From Rhodococcus erythropolis NBRC 15567 (GTDB taxonomy: Bacteria > Actinomycetota > Actinomycetes > Mycobacteriales > Mycobacteriaceae), in assembly GCF_001552595.1 (NCBI RefSeq), contig NZ_BCRM01000010.1:1-64000 (forward strand): a DNA stretch of 64,000 bases. Direction: 5' to 3'. A model generated the notes under the pieces. It was not told the origin of the DNA. It saw only the letters and a list, made by a program, of their open reading frames with translations, and did no database searches. Position numbers and translations under genes: made by a program. Every line of letters starts with the position of its first letter. Position 1 is the stretch's first letter. This document shows, in pieces, positions 18,377 through 28,323 of the stretch.

Positions 18377-19506
18377 GCGGCCCAATTCTTGCGGACGTCA
18401 TAGCCGTGCTGGAATCTGCTTATCCGCCCGCCCTGGCGGAATCGTGGGATTCGGTCGGTCTGGTCTGCGGCGATCCTGCGGACGCGGTGACGAGAGTGGT
18501 TTTCGCGGTGGATCCGACCGAGGCAGTGGTCGACGACGCCATCGCCTCCGGTGCCGACCTTCTGGTCGTTCACCATCCACTTCTGCTGCGTGGGGTGGAC
18601 ACCGTCGGTGCTCACACACCCAAAGGTGCGTTGGTCCACAAGCTCATCAAGGCGGGGTGCGCACTGTTCTCGGCGCACACCAATGCGGACTCCGCCGACC
18701 CTGGAGTGTCCGACGCGTTGGCGCAGGCTCTGGGCCTGACCGTGCTGCGCCCGATCGAACCCAAGCCGACGCAGCCGCTCGACAAGTGGGTCGTCATGGT
18801 TCCGGTGGAGAATGCATCGGCCGTGCAGGATGCACTTTTCGAGGCCGGGGCTGGGCGGATCGGCGACTACAGCCAGTGCAGTTGGACGGTCACCGGTACG
18901 GGTCAGTTCTTGCCAGCCGACGGTGCGAATCCGACGATCGGGACTGTCGGCGCTGTGGAGCAGGTTCGCGAGGATCGTGTGGAAGTGATTGCCCCACGCG
19001 GAAAGCGAAGTGCGGTGCTGGGCGCATTGCGTGCCGCCCACCCGTACGAGGAACCAGCCTTCGATGTCTTCGAACTCGCAGCGTTCCCCAGTTCGCTCGG
19101 TCTGGGGCGGGTGGGTGACCTCGAGCACCCCGAAACATTGCGAGAGTTCACTGCGCGAGTGGCGCGCTCACTGCCCTCGACCGAGTGGGGTGTTCGCGCT
19201 GCCGGAGATCCGGACGCGACCGTTCGTACCGTGGCGGTGTGCGGCGGTTCCGGCGACTCGTATCTGGACGTGGTGGCGGCGCTGGGCGCCGACGTCTACG
19301 TCACTGCGGACCTGCGGCATCATCCCGCGGACGAGCATCTTCGTGCCGGTGGCCCGGCACTGGTCGATGTCGCCCATTGGGCTAGTGAATACCCGTGGTG
19401 TGCGCAGGCGAAATCGGTGCTCGACGCCGCGTTTGCCGACAATCCGGGGTGGGAAAGCCGGGTTTCGACAATTCGCACCGATCCGTGGTGTTTGAGTGCG
19501 CATTAG
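18373..19506 (+). CDS. Nif3-like dinuclear metal centre protein
   Basis: This 377-residue protein of the Nif3/YbgI family has the metal-binding motifs VVHHPLL near residue 63 and SAHTNAD near 98, and DVAHWASE near the C-terminus. An inserted middle domain of about 110 residues makes this the long form. It may be a GTP cyclohydrolase I type 2 homologue, but the biochemical role is unsettled. The GTG start overlaps the cobC stop, so the two are probably translationally coupled. Confidence 0.85.
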   Translation: MSGPILADVIAVLESAYPPALAESWDSVGLVCGDPADAVTRVVFAVDPTEAVVDDAIASGADLLVVHHPLLLRGVDTVGAHTPKGALVHKLIKAGCALFSAHTNADSADPGVSDALAQALGLTVLRPIEPKPTQPLDKWVVMVPVENASAVQDALFEAGAGRIGDYSQCSWTVTGTGQFLPADGANPTIGTVGAVEQVREDRVEVIAPRGKRSAVLGALRAAHPYEEPAFDVFELAAFPSSLGLGRVGDLEHPETLREFTARVARSLPSTEWGVRAAGDPDATVRTVAVCGGSGDSYLDVVAALGADVYVTADLRHHPADEHLRAGGPALVDVAHWASEYPWCAQAKSVLDAAFADNPGWESRVSTIRTDPWCLSAH

Positions 19507-19614
19507 TGCAGCGCTCTGCAAGGTACGGTTGCACGAACAATTCAAGAGCAGTTCTTCGAGAGCCGTCCTTCGCGAGCACTGCCGACATCGGACTTACAGC
19601 AGGAGTTATACAGC

Positions 19615-20352
19615 GTGAACGTCGAACCACAGGTGCAATCCAAGCTTCTCGACCTCGCCGGGGTGGATGCTGAGCTCACTCGGATCACCCACCGACGCGG
19701 AGCGCTTCCCGAGCAGCAGGAAGTCGAACGTCTCGAGGCCGAGCGAATCAGCCGTAAAGATGCGTCCGTAGCCGTCGAAATTCAGATCGACGACATCGAT
19801 CGCGACATTCGCAAGCTCGAAGGCGAGGTCGACGCGGTTCGTCAGCGCGAGGATCGTGACCGCACTCTGTTGCAGAGTGGGTCGGTCGGGGCGAAGCAGC
19901 TCACCGAACTCGAACACGAACTCGGCAGCCTGGTCAGGCGTCAGGGGCTCCTCGAGGACGAGTTGCTCGAAGTGATGGAGCAGCGTGAGGCGTTACAGGC
20001 CGATCACGATCACGCCGGCGCCCAGCTGTCCCAGGCCGAAGAAGAGCTGATCGACGCCAAGCGTCGCCGCGACGACGCCGTCGCCGATCTGGACAAGGCG
20101 CAAGAGCGTTGCGCCGCCGATCGTGAACGACTTGTCGGTGAATTCCCCGCCGATTTCCTTGCTGTCTACGAGAAGCAGCGCACCCTGGGCGGACCGGGCG
20201 CGGCGCTTCTGCAGGCACGCCGATGTGGCGCTTGCCGGATCGAGATCGACCGCGGCGAGATCTCCCGAATCGCCGCGACACCGGCCGACGTCGTCGTTCG
20301 TTGCCCAGAGTGCAATGCAATCATGGTGCGTACCAAGGAGTCCGGTCTGTGA
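19615..20352 (+). CDS. Coiled-coil zinc-ribbon protein (Rv2229c-like)
   Basis: This 245-residue protein has a long charged coiled coil (about residues 30-165) followed by a C4 zinc ribbon, CGAC...CPEC, near residues 200-236. The family occurs throughout actinobacteria next to the RNase HI/phosphatase fusion, as here, and is thought to bind nucleic acid. AGGAG precedes the GTG start. The stop overlaps the next start by four bases. Confidence 0.85.
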   Translation: MNVEPQVQSKLLDLAGVDAELTRITHRRGALPEQQEVERLEAERISRKDASVAVEIQIDDIDRDIRKLEGEVDAVRQREDRDRTLLQSGSVGAKQLTELEHELGSLVRRQGLLEDELLEVMEQREALQADHDHAGAQLSQAEEELIDAKRRRDDAVADLDKAQERCAADRERLVGEFPADFLAVYEKQRTLGGPGAALLQARRCGACRIEIDRGEISRIAATPADVVVRCPECNAIMVRTKESGL

Positions 20353-21473
20353 CTCCCACGCAGGTCATCGTCGAGGCCGACGGTGGATCGCGCGGCAACC
20401 CCGGCCCGGCCGGCTACGGCGCCGTGGTCTTCGACTCCACCCGCTCGGTGTTGGCCGAACGCAAGGAAAGCATCGGAATAGCGACCAACAACGTCGCCGA
20501 GTACCGCGGACTGATCGCAGGGTTGACCGCTGCCGGTGAACTCGGAGCGTCGACGGTCGACGTCCGTATGGACTCCAAGCTGGTCGTCGAGCAGATGTCC
20601 GGGCGCTGGAAGGTCAAGCACCCGGACATGATTCCGCTGCAGCGACGCGCAGCCGAGTTGGCGACGCAGTTCTCGCGAGTGACCTACACGTGGATTCCGC
20701 GCGGCGAGAATTCTCATGCCGATCGTCTTGCCAACGAGGCGATGGACGCTGCTGCCGGCATCGAAACCGCGACCCCCGCACCAGCTGCACCCGCCGCGCC
20801 GTCAGAAGAGACGTCGGAACCGCAGATCGCCGGCTCTCCGGGATGGATCGCCACCACCGGCAAGCCGACACGAATGTTGTTGCTACGTCACGGACAGACA
20901 GCGATGTCGGTCGATCGCCGCTACTCCGGACGCGGCAATCCTGAGCTCACGGAATTGGGCCGCGCGCAGGCCGCCGGCGCGGCTGCACGCTTCGGGAACC
21001 GCGGCGGTATCGACGCCATCGTCTGCTCACCCCTCGGTAGAACCCGTGAGACGGCAGAGGCATCGGCCCGCGTGCTCGGTCTTCCCGTCGTCGAGCACAA
21101 AGGTTTGATCGAAACCGATTTCGGCGACTGGGACGGACTCACCTTCCGCGAGGCAGCCGAGCGCGATCCGGACCTGCATCGCGAATGGCTCTCGGACACT
21201 TCGGTGCGCCCACCCGGCGGCGAGAGTTTCGACGAGGTACGAGAACGAGTCGTCGCCGCGCGTGACGACCTGATCTCGACCTACGGCGGCGCGACGCTGT
21301 TGGTCGTTTCTCACGTCACCCCGATCAAGACGTTGGTGCAGCTGGCCCTCGATGCCGGGCCGTCCTTGCTGTACCGGTTGCATCTGGATCTGGCGTCGCT
21401 GAGTATTACCGAGTTCTATCCAGACGGGGGAGCCTCGGTCCGGCTGGTCAACGACACGTCACATCTTCGCTGA
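20349..21473 (+). CDS. Bifunctional RNase HI / histidine phosphatase (alpha-ribazole phosphatase type)
   Basis: This 374-residue fusion protein matches Rv2228c. The N-terminal RNase H domain (about 1-135) shows the DEDD set: ADGGSRGNPG, NNVAEYRGL, MDSKLVVEQ and HADRLANEAMD. After an alanine/proline linker, the phosphoglycerate-mutase-like domain starts at LLRHGQTAM and contains SPLGRTRETA and VSHVTPI. The first domain removes RNA from RNA:DNA hybrids; the second is a CobC-type phosphatase proposed to act in B12 synthesis, fitting cobD and cobC nearby. Confidence 0.92.
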   Translation: MTPTQVIVEADGGSRGNPGPAGYGAVVFDSTRSVLAERKESIGIATNNVAEYRGLIAGLTAAGELGASTVDVRMDSKLVVEQMSGRWKVKHPDMIPLQRRAAELATQFSRVTYTWIPRGENSHADRLANEAMDAAAGIETATPAPAAPAAPSEETSEPQIAGSPGWIATTGKPTRMLLLRHGQTAMSVDRRYSGRGNPELTELGRAQAAGAAARFGNRGGIDAIVCSPLGRTRETAEASARVLGLPVVEHKGLIETDFGDWDGLTFREAAERDPDLHREWLSDTSVRPPGGESFDEVRERVVAARDDLISTYGGATLLVVSHVTPIKTLVQLALDAGPSLLYRLHLDLASLSITEFYPDGGASVRLVNDTSHLR

Positions 21474-21502
21474 AAGAGCCCCGACGGCTGATCAGCCTCT
21501 GA

Positions 21503-22738
21503 TCAGATCACCAGCCACAGGGCACTCACGGCGGCGAGCAGCGTCAGTGGCGTCGTGATGACCCCGAGCAGAGTGAACGTCGCCAGCGTGGGCGGTGCGC
21601 CCGCGCTGGTGGCAACTCGTCGCCAGAGCATTGTCGCGAGAGAGCCCACGTAGGTGAGGTTGGGCCCGAGGTTGACGCCGATCAACATCGCGAGCACCAG
21701 GCCTGGAGGTGCTCCCGTCCCGAGCGCCGCGATCATCAGCAAGGTTGCCGGCAGGTTATTGACGAGGTTGGACGCGAGCGCAGCGACCACGGCGACGAAT
21801 AGCAGTGATCCGTAGCTGGTGTCGCCTGGCAGGATCTGCGCAATCCATTCTCCCACCGGCCCGTTCGCGACTCCGGCGACGATGATCCCGAGAACCAGGA
21901 CGAACGCGCAGAACCAGAGGTCGGCAGCGTAGAGCATCTTGGCGGCGGTCGTACGGTGCCGAGCCAGAGCGATCGCTCCCAGAACACTCGCACCCACCAC
22001 AGCGATCCAGGCGGGTTCGATCCCGAAGAAACCCGAAACCGCGAAACCGACAAGCGTCAGTCCGATCACCGCCAGCGGCAGACTCGGCGCAGGCGAGGAA
22101 GTTTTACTTGCCGGTGGCTCTGTGTTTTCCGAGCGGACGAGTTCGGAACGGAAGAACAGTCGCAAGATCAGATATTCGACAGCGATCGTCACGACCCACG
22201 GCAACGCCATCAACGCGGTGAAGTGCAAGAACGTCAAACCTGTTGCAGCAAAAGCGATGAGGTTGGTCAGGTTCGACACCGGCAGGAGCGTCGACGCCGA
22301 GTTCGACAGGTGCGCACTGGCATACGAATGGGGCCGCGGACTTGCTCCGATGGATCGTGCGGCGGCGATCACTGCGGGTGTCAGAAGTACGACGGTGGCG
22401 TCGAGGCTCAGGACCGCCGTGGTCAGGGCAGCCGCGCCGAATACGTAAATCAGCAACCGGTGCGGATCGGCGAGGGATTTTTGCTGCAGGATCTGGCTGA
22501 CCCAGCGAAAGACGCCGAGAGCGTCCGCGGCATGAGCGAGAACCAGCACGGCAACCAGGAAGACGACGGTGGGTGCCATGCTCGTCAGTTCTTCGCGGGC
22601 TTCGTCAGGAGTGACGACACCGGTCAGGAGAACGACGACAGCTGCCGGCCCGGCGATGACGATCTCGGGAAGCCCACGTGGACGCACTATCGCGAAGACG
22701 AGGACGACGGCGACGAGCAGGATCGGTAGAAGAGTCAC
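21503..22738 (-). CDS. ArsB/SLC13-type anion permease
   Basis: This 411-residue integral membrane protein has about eleven hydrophobic segments and the ion-transporter pattern of the ArsB/CitM family, including LSLDATVVLLTP and the SNLTNLIAFAATG re-entrant-like segment. Related proteins export arsenite or move dicarboxylates. There is no ars regulator or reductase nearby, so arsenic resistance is not supported by context. It follows the DUF1697 gene by 28 bp and may be co-transcribed with it. Confidence 0.78.
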   Translation of the reverse strand: MTLLPILLVAVVLVFAIVRPRGLPEIVIAGPAAVVVLLTGVVTPDEAREELTSMAPTVVFLVAVLVLAHAADALGVFRWVSQILQQKSLADPHRLLIYVFGAAALTTAVLSLDATVVLLTPAVIAAARSIGASPRPHSYASAHLSNSASTLLPVSNLTNLIAFAATGLTFLHFTALMALPWVVTIAVEYLILRLFFRSELVRSENTEPPASKTSSPAPSLPLAVIGLTLVGFAVSGFFGIEPAWIAVVGASVLGAIALARHRTTAAKMLYAADLWFCAFVLVLGIIVAGVANGPVGEWIAQILPGDTSYGSLLFVAVVAALASNLVNNLPATLLMIAALGTGAPPGLVLAMLIGVNLGPNLTYVGSLATMLWRRVATSAGAPPTLATFTLLGVITTPLTLLAAVSALWLVI

Positions 22739-22766
22739 GCGCTGGTGCTCCGTGTCGGGGCAAGCG

Positions 22767-23294
22767 TCATTTGAGCAGTTTGTAGAGCGTGTTCAGGTTT
22801 CGGGTTGTGGTGAACGCCTTGAACTTCGGTTTTCCGGTGTTCCTGCCGAACGCGCTCTTGACGGTCTGCCCCTTCTCGACCTCCCAGTACAGGACTCCGT
22901 CGCCGGCCACCACGCGTTCGACCGAGGCATCGAGTTGCGCTGCCGCAGCACTCAATTCCTCGAGGATTTCCGGCTCGGAGGCAACCATCGCGTAAGCATG
23001 CCAACCCTCGCGTTCTCGGTCGAACGGGTAGTTGTCCACGATCGCTTGCAGTGTCGGAATGTCGAGGACGAATACCCAAGCCTCGTAGCCGAACTCGCGG
23101 GCGAGGGCGGATTCGATCTGTTTCTTCAGCGACGAGATGTCGGTGCTCGGACTGTCGAACAGAACGTTGCCCGAGGCCAGGACGGTTTTCACGCCTTGGA
23201 ATCCGAGGTCGCCGAAGACTCTCGCGAGGTCCGCCATCTTGATGTTGATGCCGCCCACGTTGATACCGCGTAGCAGGGCCACGTACCGAGTCAT
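22767..23294 (-). CDS. DUF1697 family protein
   Basis: This 175-residue protein begins MTRYVALLRGINVGG, the hallmark of DUF1697, with LASGNVLF and FGRNTGKPKFKAFTTTRNLNTLYKLL at the C-terminus. Function is unknown. The ATG at 23294 is chosen because the family starts at this motif; longer frames run into the RNase P RNA gene. It is divergent from rnpB. Confidence 0.87.
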   Translation of the reverse strand: MTRYVALLRGINVGGINIKMADLARVFGDLGFQGVKTVLASGNVLFDSPSTDISSLKKQIESALAREFGYEAWVFVLDIPTLQAIVDNYPFDREREGWHAYAMVASEPEILEELSAAAAQLDASVERVVAGDGVLYWEVEKGQTVKSAFGRNTGKPKFKAFTTTRNLNTLYKLLK

Positions 23295-23341
23295 AAGGTG
23301 ACCATAGTGCCGGCCACCGACAGGCGCCCGGTAGCATACGG

Positions 23342-23766
<425 letters not shown>

Positions 23767-23786
23767 GTGATCTGCACAGTGAGAAA

Positions 23787-23822
23787 AGAAGACCCCCACC
23801 GGATCGGTGGGGGTCTTCTTTT
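23787..23822. terminator. Bidirectional terminator after rnpB
   Basis: AAGAAGACCCCCACC pairs with GGTGGGGGTCTTCTT around GGATC, with T-runs on both strands. It ends rnpB on the plus strand and can end a minus-strand transcript from the right. Confidence 0.92.
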
Positions 23823-23835
23823 GTTCGAAAAGCTG

Positions 23836-23928
23836 TCAGACAGGCTTGATGACCAGCAGCGTAGCCCAGTACGTTGCCGCGTCATGGCCCATGAGCGGGA
23901 GGAGGTAATCGTAAAGAATTGCGGACAT
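23836..23928 (-). CDS. Possible 30-residue small protein
   Basis: An ATG at 23928 is preceded by TGGAG five bases upstream and opens a 30-residue frame, MSAILYDYLLPLMGHDAATY followed by WATLLVIKPV. The product is hydrophobic and could be a membrane microprotein. Its stop lies just before the bidirectional terminator, which would serve as its transcription end. No family is recognised; the case rests on the ribosome binding site and the terminator. Confidence 0.4.
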   Translation of the reverse strand: MSAILYDYLLPLMGHDAATYWATLLVIKPV

Positions 23929-24082
23929 GCGCACTCCATTTTCTGTTCGTAGCTTGTGTTGGGCATTCAAGCAGAACTCACCGTTCGAATGTCCGGTTCT
24001 CACCTGCCAGGCCAAGTAGAAAGAATATCAGTCTCACAGCGATCTACAAGCTTCTATCTCACTCTGATGTCACACTGTGGAT

Positions 24083-24268
24083 ATGACTGATGAAGATCGA
24101 CTCTGGTACTTCGACGTGTCCGACGGTTCCGTCACGCAGGGAAAGGGCGCGTCCTCGTTGACGAGGATGGGGCCGTACCCCGATCGGGACTCTGCCGAGC
24201 ATGCATTGAAGATCGCTGCCGAACGCAACAAAGCCGCCGATCGGGCAGACGAAGACTGGAACAACTGA
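24083..24268 (+). CDS. Small conserved actinobacterial protein
   Basis: This 61-residue protein begins MTDEDRLWYFDVSDGSV and contains MGPYPDRDSAEHALKIAAERN. It matches a widespread group of short actinobacterial proteins with the pattern WY-dV-tG-V...RmGPYpTreeAe-AL..A..RN..WD, often misnamed as methionine aminopeptidase. The pattern somewhat resembles a SPOR-like fold. Function is unknown. The last codons lie in a short tandem repeat that continues past the stop. Confidence 0.65.
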   Translation: MTDEDRLWYFDVSDGSVTQGKGASSLTRMGPYPDRDSAEHALKIAAERNKAADRADEDWNN

Positions 24269-24329
24269 GACTTGGAACAACTGGGACTCGAACAACGGGG
24301 ACTCGAACAACTGGGACCGGTACAGTTGC
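24254..24329. repeat. Tandem 15/16-bp repeat, about four copies
   Basis: Units close to GACTCGAACAACTGG occur at 24254, 24269 (16 bp), 24285 and 24300, with a decayed fifth unit from 24315. The array begins in the last codons of the small gene and fills most of the gap to the RNB ribonuclease gene. Confidence 0.8.
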
Positions 24330-24360
24330 TACACCGGCCCGAACCGATCATGGAGGATGC

Positions 24361-25785
24361 GTGCCCGCAAGTCGAATGATGGTGCAGGGAATCGACTTCG
24401 GAGTGGTTCGGGCGGAGTTCGACTTGCCGGGAGCATTCTCGGCCGCGGCGCAGGCCGAGGCCGAGAATGCCGTGGATCGTTTCGGTGCCGGGCGTGTCGA
24501 CGAAACGGGTATCGCCTTCGTGACCATCGACCCTCCCGGATCGATGGACCTCGACCAGGCAGTGCACATCGAGAAGACCTCGACCGGGTACGTCGTGCAC
24601 TACGCGATCGCCGACGTCGCGGCGGTGGTGACGCCGGGCGGTGCGCTCGACATCGAAACCCGCAAGCGTGGCCAAACCTTCTATCTCCCGGACGGTTCCG
24701 TTCCGCTGCATCCTCGGGCGTTGTCGGAGGGATCGGCGAGTCTGCTGCCGGACGTGGTTCGCCCCGCCGCACTGTGGCGTATCGAGTTGGACGCCCAGGC
24801 CGAGCCCACGTCATGGCAGGTGAGACGCGCTCTGGTGAAATCGGTGGCGCGTCTGGATTATTCGACCGTGCAACGTGACGCCGACGCGGGCACCTTGCAT
24901 CCGTCGATCGCCGCACTACCGGAATTCGGACGATTGCGCAGTGCCTCGGCGGTTGCCAGGGGCGCCATCGAGCTGAAACTGCCCGAGCAGTCAGTGGTTC
25001 GGGATCAGCCAGAGGACGAGTCCTCGGCTCGCTGGCGGATCGAGCTCGAGCCACGCACCGAAGCGGACGACTGGAACGCAGAAGTGTCGCTGCTGACCGG
25101 GATGTGTGCCGGCCGCATGATGATCGACGCAGGTATCGGGCTGCTTCGCACGCTGCCGCCGGCCGAGGAGTCCGCGGTTCGCACCCTGCGGAGAACTGCA
25201 GTGGCGCTGGGTATCACGTGGCCGGAGGGTCGAAGCGTCGGGCAGATTCTTGCCGGACTCGATTCCAACGAGCCGTCGACGATGGCGCTGATGTCGGTTG
25301 CGCCGTCGTTGCTGCGCGGCGCAGACTACGCGGCCTTCGACGGCCAGCTACCGGAGTTGACGGTGCATGCGGGGATCGGAGCGCCCTACGCTCATGTGAC
25401 GGCTCCACTGCGCCGGCTGTCCGATCGCTTCAGCACCGAGGTGTGTCTGGCGATCACAGCTGGTACGCCGGTACCGGAATGGGTGCGCACCGCCCTTCCC
25501 GAGTTGCCCGACATCATGAGTGGGTCCGACTCACTGGCGAACAAGGTCGACCGCGCGTGCATCGATCTGACCGAGTCCACGCTGCTCGACGGTCGGGTCG
25601 GCGAGGTCTTCGACGCGGTGGTGATGCGCGCCAAGGACGGAAAGCGCTCGGCGGAAGTGTTTGTCCCGTCGGTCGCAGTGATTGCGAAATGCGTCGGAAC
25701 GCCCGATGACGGTGAGCGCGCAAAGGTGCGACTCACCGCCGTCGACACGGTCAAACGGACGGTGGAATTCACGTTCCCGGCGTAG
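24361..25785 (+). CDS. RNB-domain 3'-5' exoribonuclease (RNase II/R family)
   Basis: This 474-residue protein is dominated by an RNB catalytic domain. The acidic metal-binding motif is visible as TIDPPGSMDLDQAVHIE in the N-terminal quarter, followed by YAIADVAAVV, GQTFYLPDG, LLPDVVRPA and the APYAHVTAPLRRLSDRF segment. It is shorter than RNase R, with reduced cold-shock and S1 domains, as in the actinobacterial form. GTG is the start, with GGAGG just upstream. It converges on the iminopeptidase gene, four bases apart. Confidence 0.85.
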   Translation: MPASRMMVQGIDFGVVRAEFDLPGAFSAAAQAEAENAVDRFGAGRVDETGIAFVTIDPPGSMDLDQAVHIEKTSTGYVVHYAIADVAAVVTPGGALDIETRKRGQTFYLPDGSVPLHPRALSEGSASLLPDVVRPAALWRIELDAQAEPTSWQVRRALVKSVARLDYSTVQRDADAGTLHPSIAALPEFGRLRSASAVARGAIELKLPEQSVVRDQPEDESSARWRIELEPRTEADDWNAEVSLLTGMCAGRMMIDAGIGLLRTLPPAEESAVRTLRRTAVALGITWPEGRSVGQILAGLDSNEPSTMALMSVAPSLLRGADYAAFDGQLPELTVHAGIGAPYAHVTAPLRRLSDRFSTEVCLAITAGTPVPEWVRTALPELPDIMSGSDSLANKVDRACIDLTESTLLDGRVGEVFDAVVMRAKDGKRSAEVFVPSVAVIAKCVGTPDDGERAKVRLTAVDTVKRTVEFTFPA

Positions 25786-25789
25786 GGCG

Positions 25790-26773
25790 CTACCGGTACG
25801 AATCGGTGGCTTCCACCAAGTGATGTGCGATGCCGGGCTCCATCGCGGAGTGTCCCGCGTCGTCGACGATCACGAGCTTGGATTCGGGCCACGCCTTGTG
25901 CAGCGCCCAGGCGCTGGTGGCGGGGCAGACGACGTCGTAGCGGCCCTGGACGATCGTCCCCGGAATGCCGTGCAGTGCGGAGCTTTTGCGTAGGAGCTGA
26001 CCCTCGTCGAAGAATCCGCCGTTGACGAAGTAGTGGTTCTCGATACGAGCGAAGGCCAAGGCGAACCTGGTCTCGGAGTTCTGTTCGATCTTGTCCGCCT
26101 GGGGGTACAGGTAGCTCGTCGATCCTTCCCAGGCCGACCAGGCGATCGCTGCCCGGGCTGCGACGTCGGGGTCTTCGGAATGGAGCAGTTGGTGATAGAC
26201 CGCGACGAGGTCTTCGCCGCGCTGCGCCTCGGGTACCGGTTCGAGGAATTTGTCCCAGCGCTCCGGGAAGATGTTTCCCGCGCCGCCGTTGTAGTACCAG
26301 TCGATCTCGCTACGACGCAGGAGAAAGATCCCGCGCAGAACCAGTTCCGTGACGCGCGTGGGAAACGTTTCGGCGTAGGCGATGGAAAGCGTGGAACCCC
26401 AGGACCCCCCGAATACCATCCACTTGTCGATCGAGAGATGTTCGCGCAGGGCTTCGATGTCGGCCAGCAGCTTGTCCGTGGTGTTCACCGACAGGTCGGC
26501 GCCGTCGGCAACGTGCGGGGTGGATCGCCCGCAGCCGCGCTGGTCGAGTAGAACGATGCGGTATGCGGCCGGATCGAAGAACTGGCGTACCGCCGGTTGT
26601 GCACCGCCACCGGGGCCACCGTGCAGGAACACCACCGGCTTGCCGTCCGGATTTCCGCTGACTTCCCAGTACATGCTCTGGCCGTCACCGACGTCGAGGA
26701 AGCCGATGACAAAGGGTTCGATCGGGGGATAGAGACTCCGCAGAGCCGACGGCGGTGCTGACGTTTCGCTCAT
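25790..26773 (-). CDS. pip: Proline iminopeptidase
   Basis: This 327-residue alpha/beta hydrolase releases N-terminal proline from peptides. The oxyanion segment HGGPGGG, the DQRGCGRSTPH motif, the nucleophile in GGSWGSTL and the catalytic histidine in DDAGHSAMEPG follow the S33 family exactly. The start at 26773 overlaps the stop of the upstream lipoprotein gene by one base (TGATG), so translation is probably coupled. Confidence 0.92.
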   Translation of the reverse strand: MSETSAPPSALRSLYPPIEPFVIGFLDVGDGQSMYWEVSGNPDGKPVVFLHGGPGGGAQPAVRQFFDPAAYRIVLLDQRGCGRSTPHVADGADLSVNTTDKLLADIEALREHLSIDKWMVFGGSWGSTLSIAYAETFPTRVTELVLRGIFLLRRSEIDWYYNGGAGNIFPERWDKFLEPVPEAQRGEDLVAVYHQLLHSEDPDVAARAAIAWSAWEGSTSYLYPQADKIEQNSETRFALAFARIENHYFVNGGFFDEGQLLRKSSALHGIPGTIVQGRYDVVCPATSAWALHKAWPESKLVIVDDAGHSAMEPGIAHHLVEATDSYR

Positions 26774-27213
26774 CAGAAGCCCACCAGCCCGGAGGCGAGA
26801 TCGGGGATCTCGAGTGCGGAAATCGCGCCGCCCCGGACGTCGGGGCACGCGGCCGAGGTTGCCGCGTCGATGCTTTCGCGATTTTGGGCGAGATCGAGCA
26901 GGTTGATGCCGTTCTGCGTCGCCCACGTGATGACGATCGTGTTCAGTCCGCCCTTGCCGAGCGTCGGGGTGACGGTCCGCCAGTTCTGCAGCTGCCCTTC
27001 CATATCCGAACACAACTGCTGGACCTGAGCGTCGGTGAACGTCGAACCGGACGCGGAGGTTGTTGCCGGCGCCGTCTTGGTGGAACTCGCGGGCGTAGTG
27101 CTGCTGGGCGCGGGAGAGTTGGTGGACCCTCCCGCGCATCCGCTCAGCACCGTGACGAGAGCTGCCGCGCCGACTACAGCTGCGGCAGTAGAACTTCGAC
27201 GGTTACCGATCAT
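26773..27213 (-). CDS. Putative lipoprotein
   Basis: This protein has about 146 residues, a signal peptide (MIGNRRSSTAAAVVGAAALV) and a lipobox TVLSGC ending at Cys26, followed by a serine/threonine/proline linker and a small globular part with two cysteines (QLCSDM and AACPDV). The ATG at 27213 has AGGGG at good spacing; a GTG nine bases upstream is possible. It precedes pip directly and follows panB by 51 bp. No specific function can be assigned. Confidence 0.7.
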   Translation of the reverse strand: MIGNRRSSTAAAVVGAAALVTVLSGCAGGSTNSPAPSSTTPASSTKTAPATTSASGSTFTDAQVQQLCSDMEGQLQNWRTVTPTLGKGGLNTIVITWATQNGINLLDLAQNRESIDAATSAACPDVRGGAISALEIPDLASGLVGF

Positions 27214-27264
27214 TGAACGCACCCCTGGCTGGTTGAGAGACAGGCGGCGTTCGCCGGTCTCGGA

Positions 27265-28116
27265 TCAGAAACTGTGTTCTGCGGCCGGGAAAGCGCCAGT
27301 GCGAACTTCTGATGCATAGGCTGCGGCTGCGGAACGCAGTTCGTCACCGACGTTACCGAAACGCTTGACGAACTTGGCTGTCTTACCGCTCGTGTAACCC
27401 GCCATGTCCTGCCAGACGAGTACCTGAGCGTCGCATTCGGAACCGGCCCCGATGCCGACGGTGGGGATGGTGAGTTTGCGGCTGACCTGGCCCGCAATCT
27501 CGGCCGGAACCATTTCCATGACGACGGAGAACGCCCCGGCTTCCTGGACTGCAATGGCGTCCGCCACAAGCTGCTCGGCCGCGTCGCCGCGACCCTGGAC
27601 GCGGAATCCGCCGAGCGAGTTCACGCTCTGCGGGGTGAATCCGACGTGAGCCATGACGGGGATGCCGGCCGAGGTGATAGCCGCGATCTGCTTGCTCATC
27701 CGTTCGCCGCCCTCGAGTTTGACGGCGTGCGCGAGGCCTTCCTTCATGAACCGTGTCGCAGTCGCAAGGGCCTGCTCGGCGGAACCCTCGTAGGTGCCGA
27801 AGGGGAGGTCGGCGACGACGAGTGCGTGCGGGGCGCCGCGAACCACGCCACGCACGAGCGGGAGCAGTTCGTCGACGGTGATCGGCACGGTGGTGTCGTA
27901 GCCGTAGACGACGTTGGCGGCAGAGTCGCCGACGAGCAGCACCGGGATGCCTGCGTCTTCGAAGATGCGTGCCGTGGAGTAGTCGTAAGCGGTGAGCATC
28001 GACCAGCGTTCGCCGTTCTGCTTCATCTCGGCGAGGTGGTGAATGCGCGTCTTACGCTTCGGTGCATCAGTAGAGCTTGCAGTGGGTACAGAACCATAGA
28101 GAGGTGTTTCGGACAT
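27265..28116 (-). CDS. panB: 3-methyl-2-oxobutanoate hydroxymethyltransferase
   Basis: This 283-residue TIM-barrel enzyme converts 2-oxoisovalerate and methylene-tetrahydrofolate to ketopantoate, the first committed step of pantothenate synthesis. Family motifs are [28 protein letters not shown] and [12 protein letters not shown]. The ATG at 28116 is preceded by AAGGGA; an upstream in-frame extension lacks similarity. Synteny with Rv2225 supports the call. Confidence 0.95.
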   Translation of the reverse strand: MSETPLYGSVPTASSTDAPKRKTRIHHLAEMKQNGERWSMLTAYDYSTARIFEDAGIPVLLVGDSAANVVYGYDTTVPITVDELLPLVRGVVRGAPHALVVADLPFGTYEGSAEQALATATRFMKEGLAHAVKLEGGERMSKQIAAITSAGIPVMAHVGFTPQSVNSLGGFRVQGRGDAAEQLVADAIAVQEAGAFSVVMEMVPAEIAGQVSRKLTIPTVGIGAGSECDAQVLVWQDMAGYTSGKTAKFVKRFGNVGDELRSAAAAYASEVRTGAFPAAEHSF

Positions 28117-28323
28117 CGTTGTCCCTTTCTGGCCTCGAGGCCCTGAGCGTTGATCGCCTTCGGGTCCCCGGGTGTGGGTGATGACGTGTTCAGTCTGCCA
28201 CCGGACATCGCCGACACGAATAGTTGACGGGGTGCAATGGGTCACATCGCCGCGTGCCTGTCAGTTAGGTGCCGAACCGAGGCGAACCGCTGGCTACCGA
28301 GGTTTCCTGGCACCATCAATGGC

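Noticed and set aside
21503-22738. Arsenic-resistance operon
   Set aside because: Only an ArsB-like permease is found; arsR, arsC and arsM are absent.
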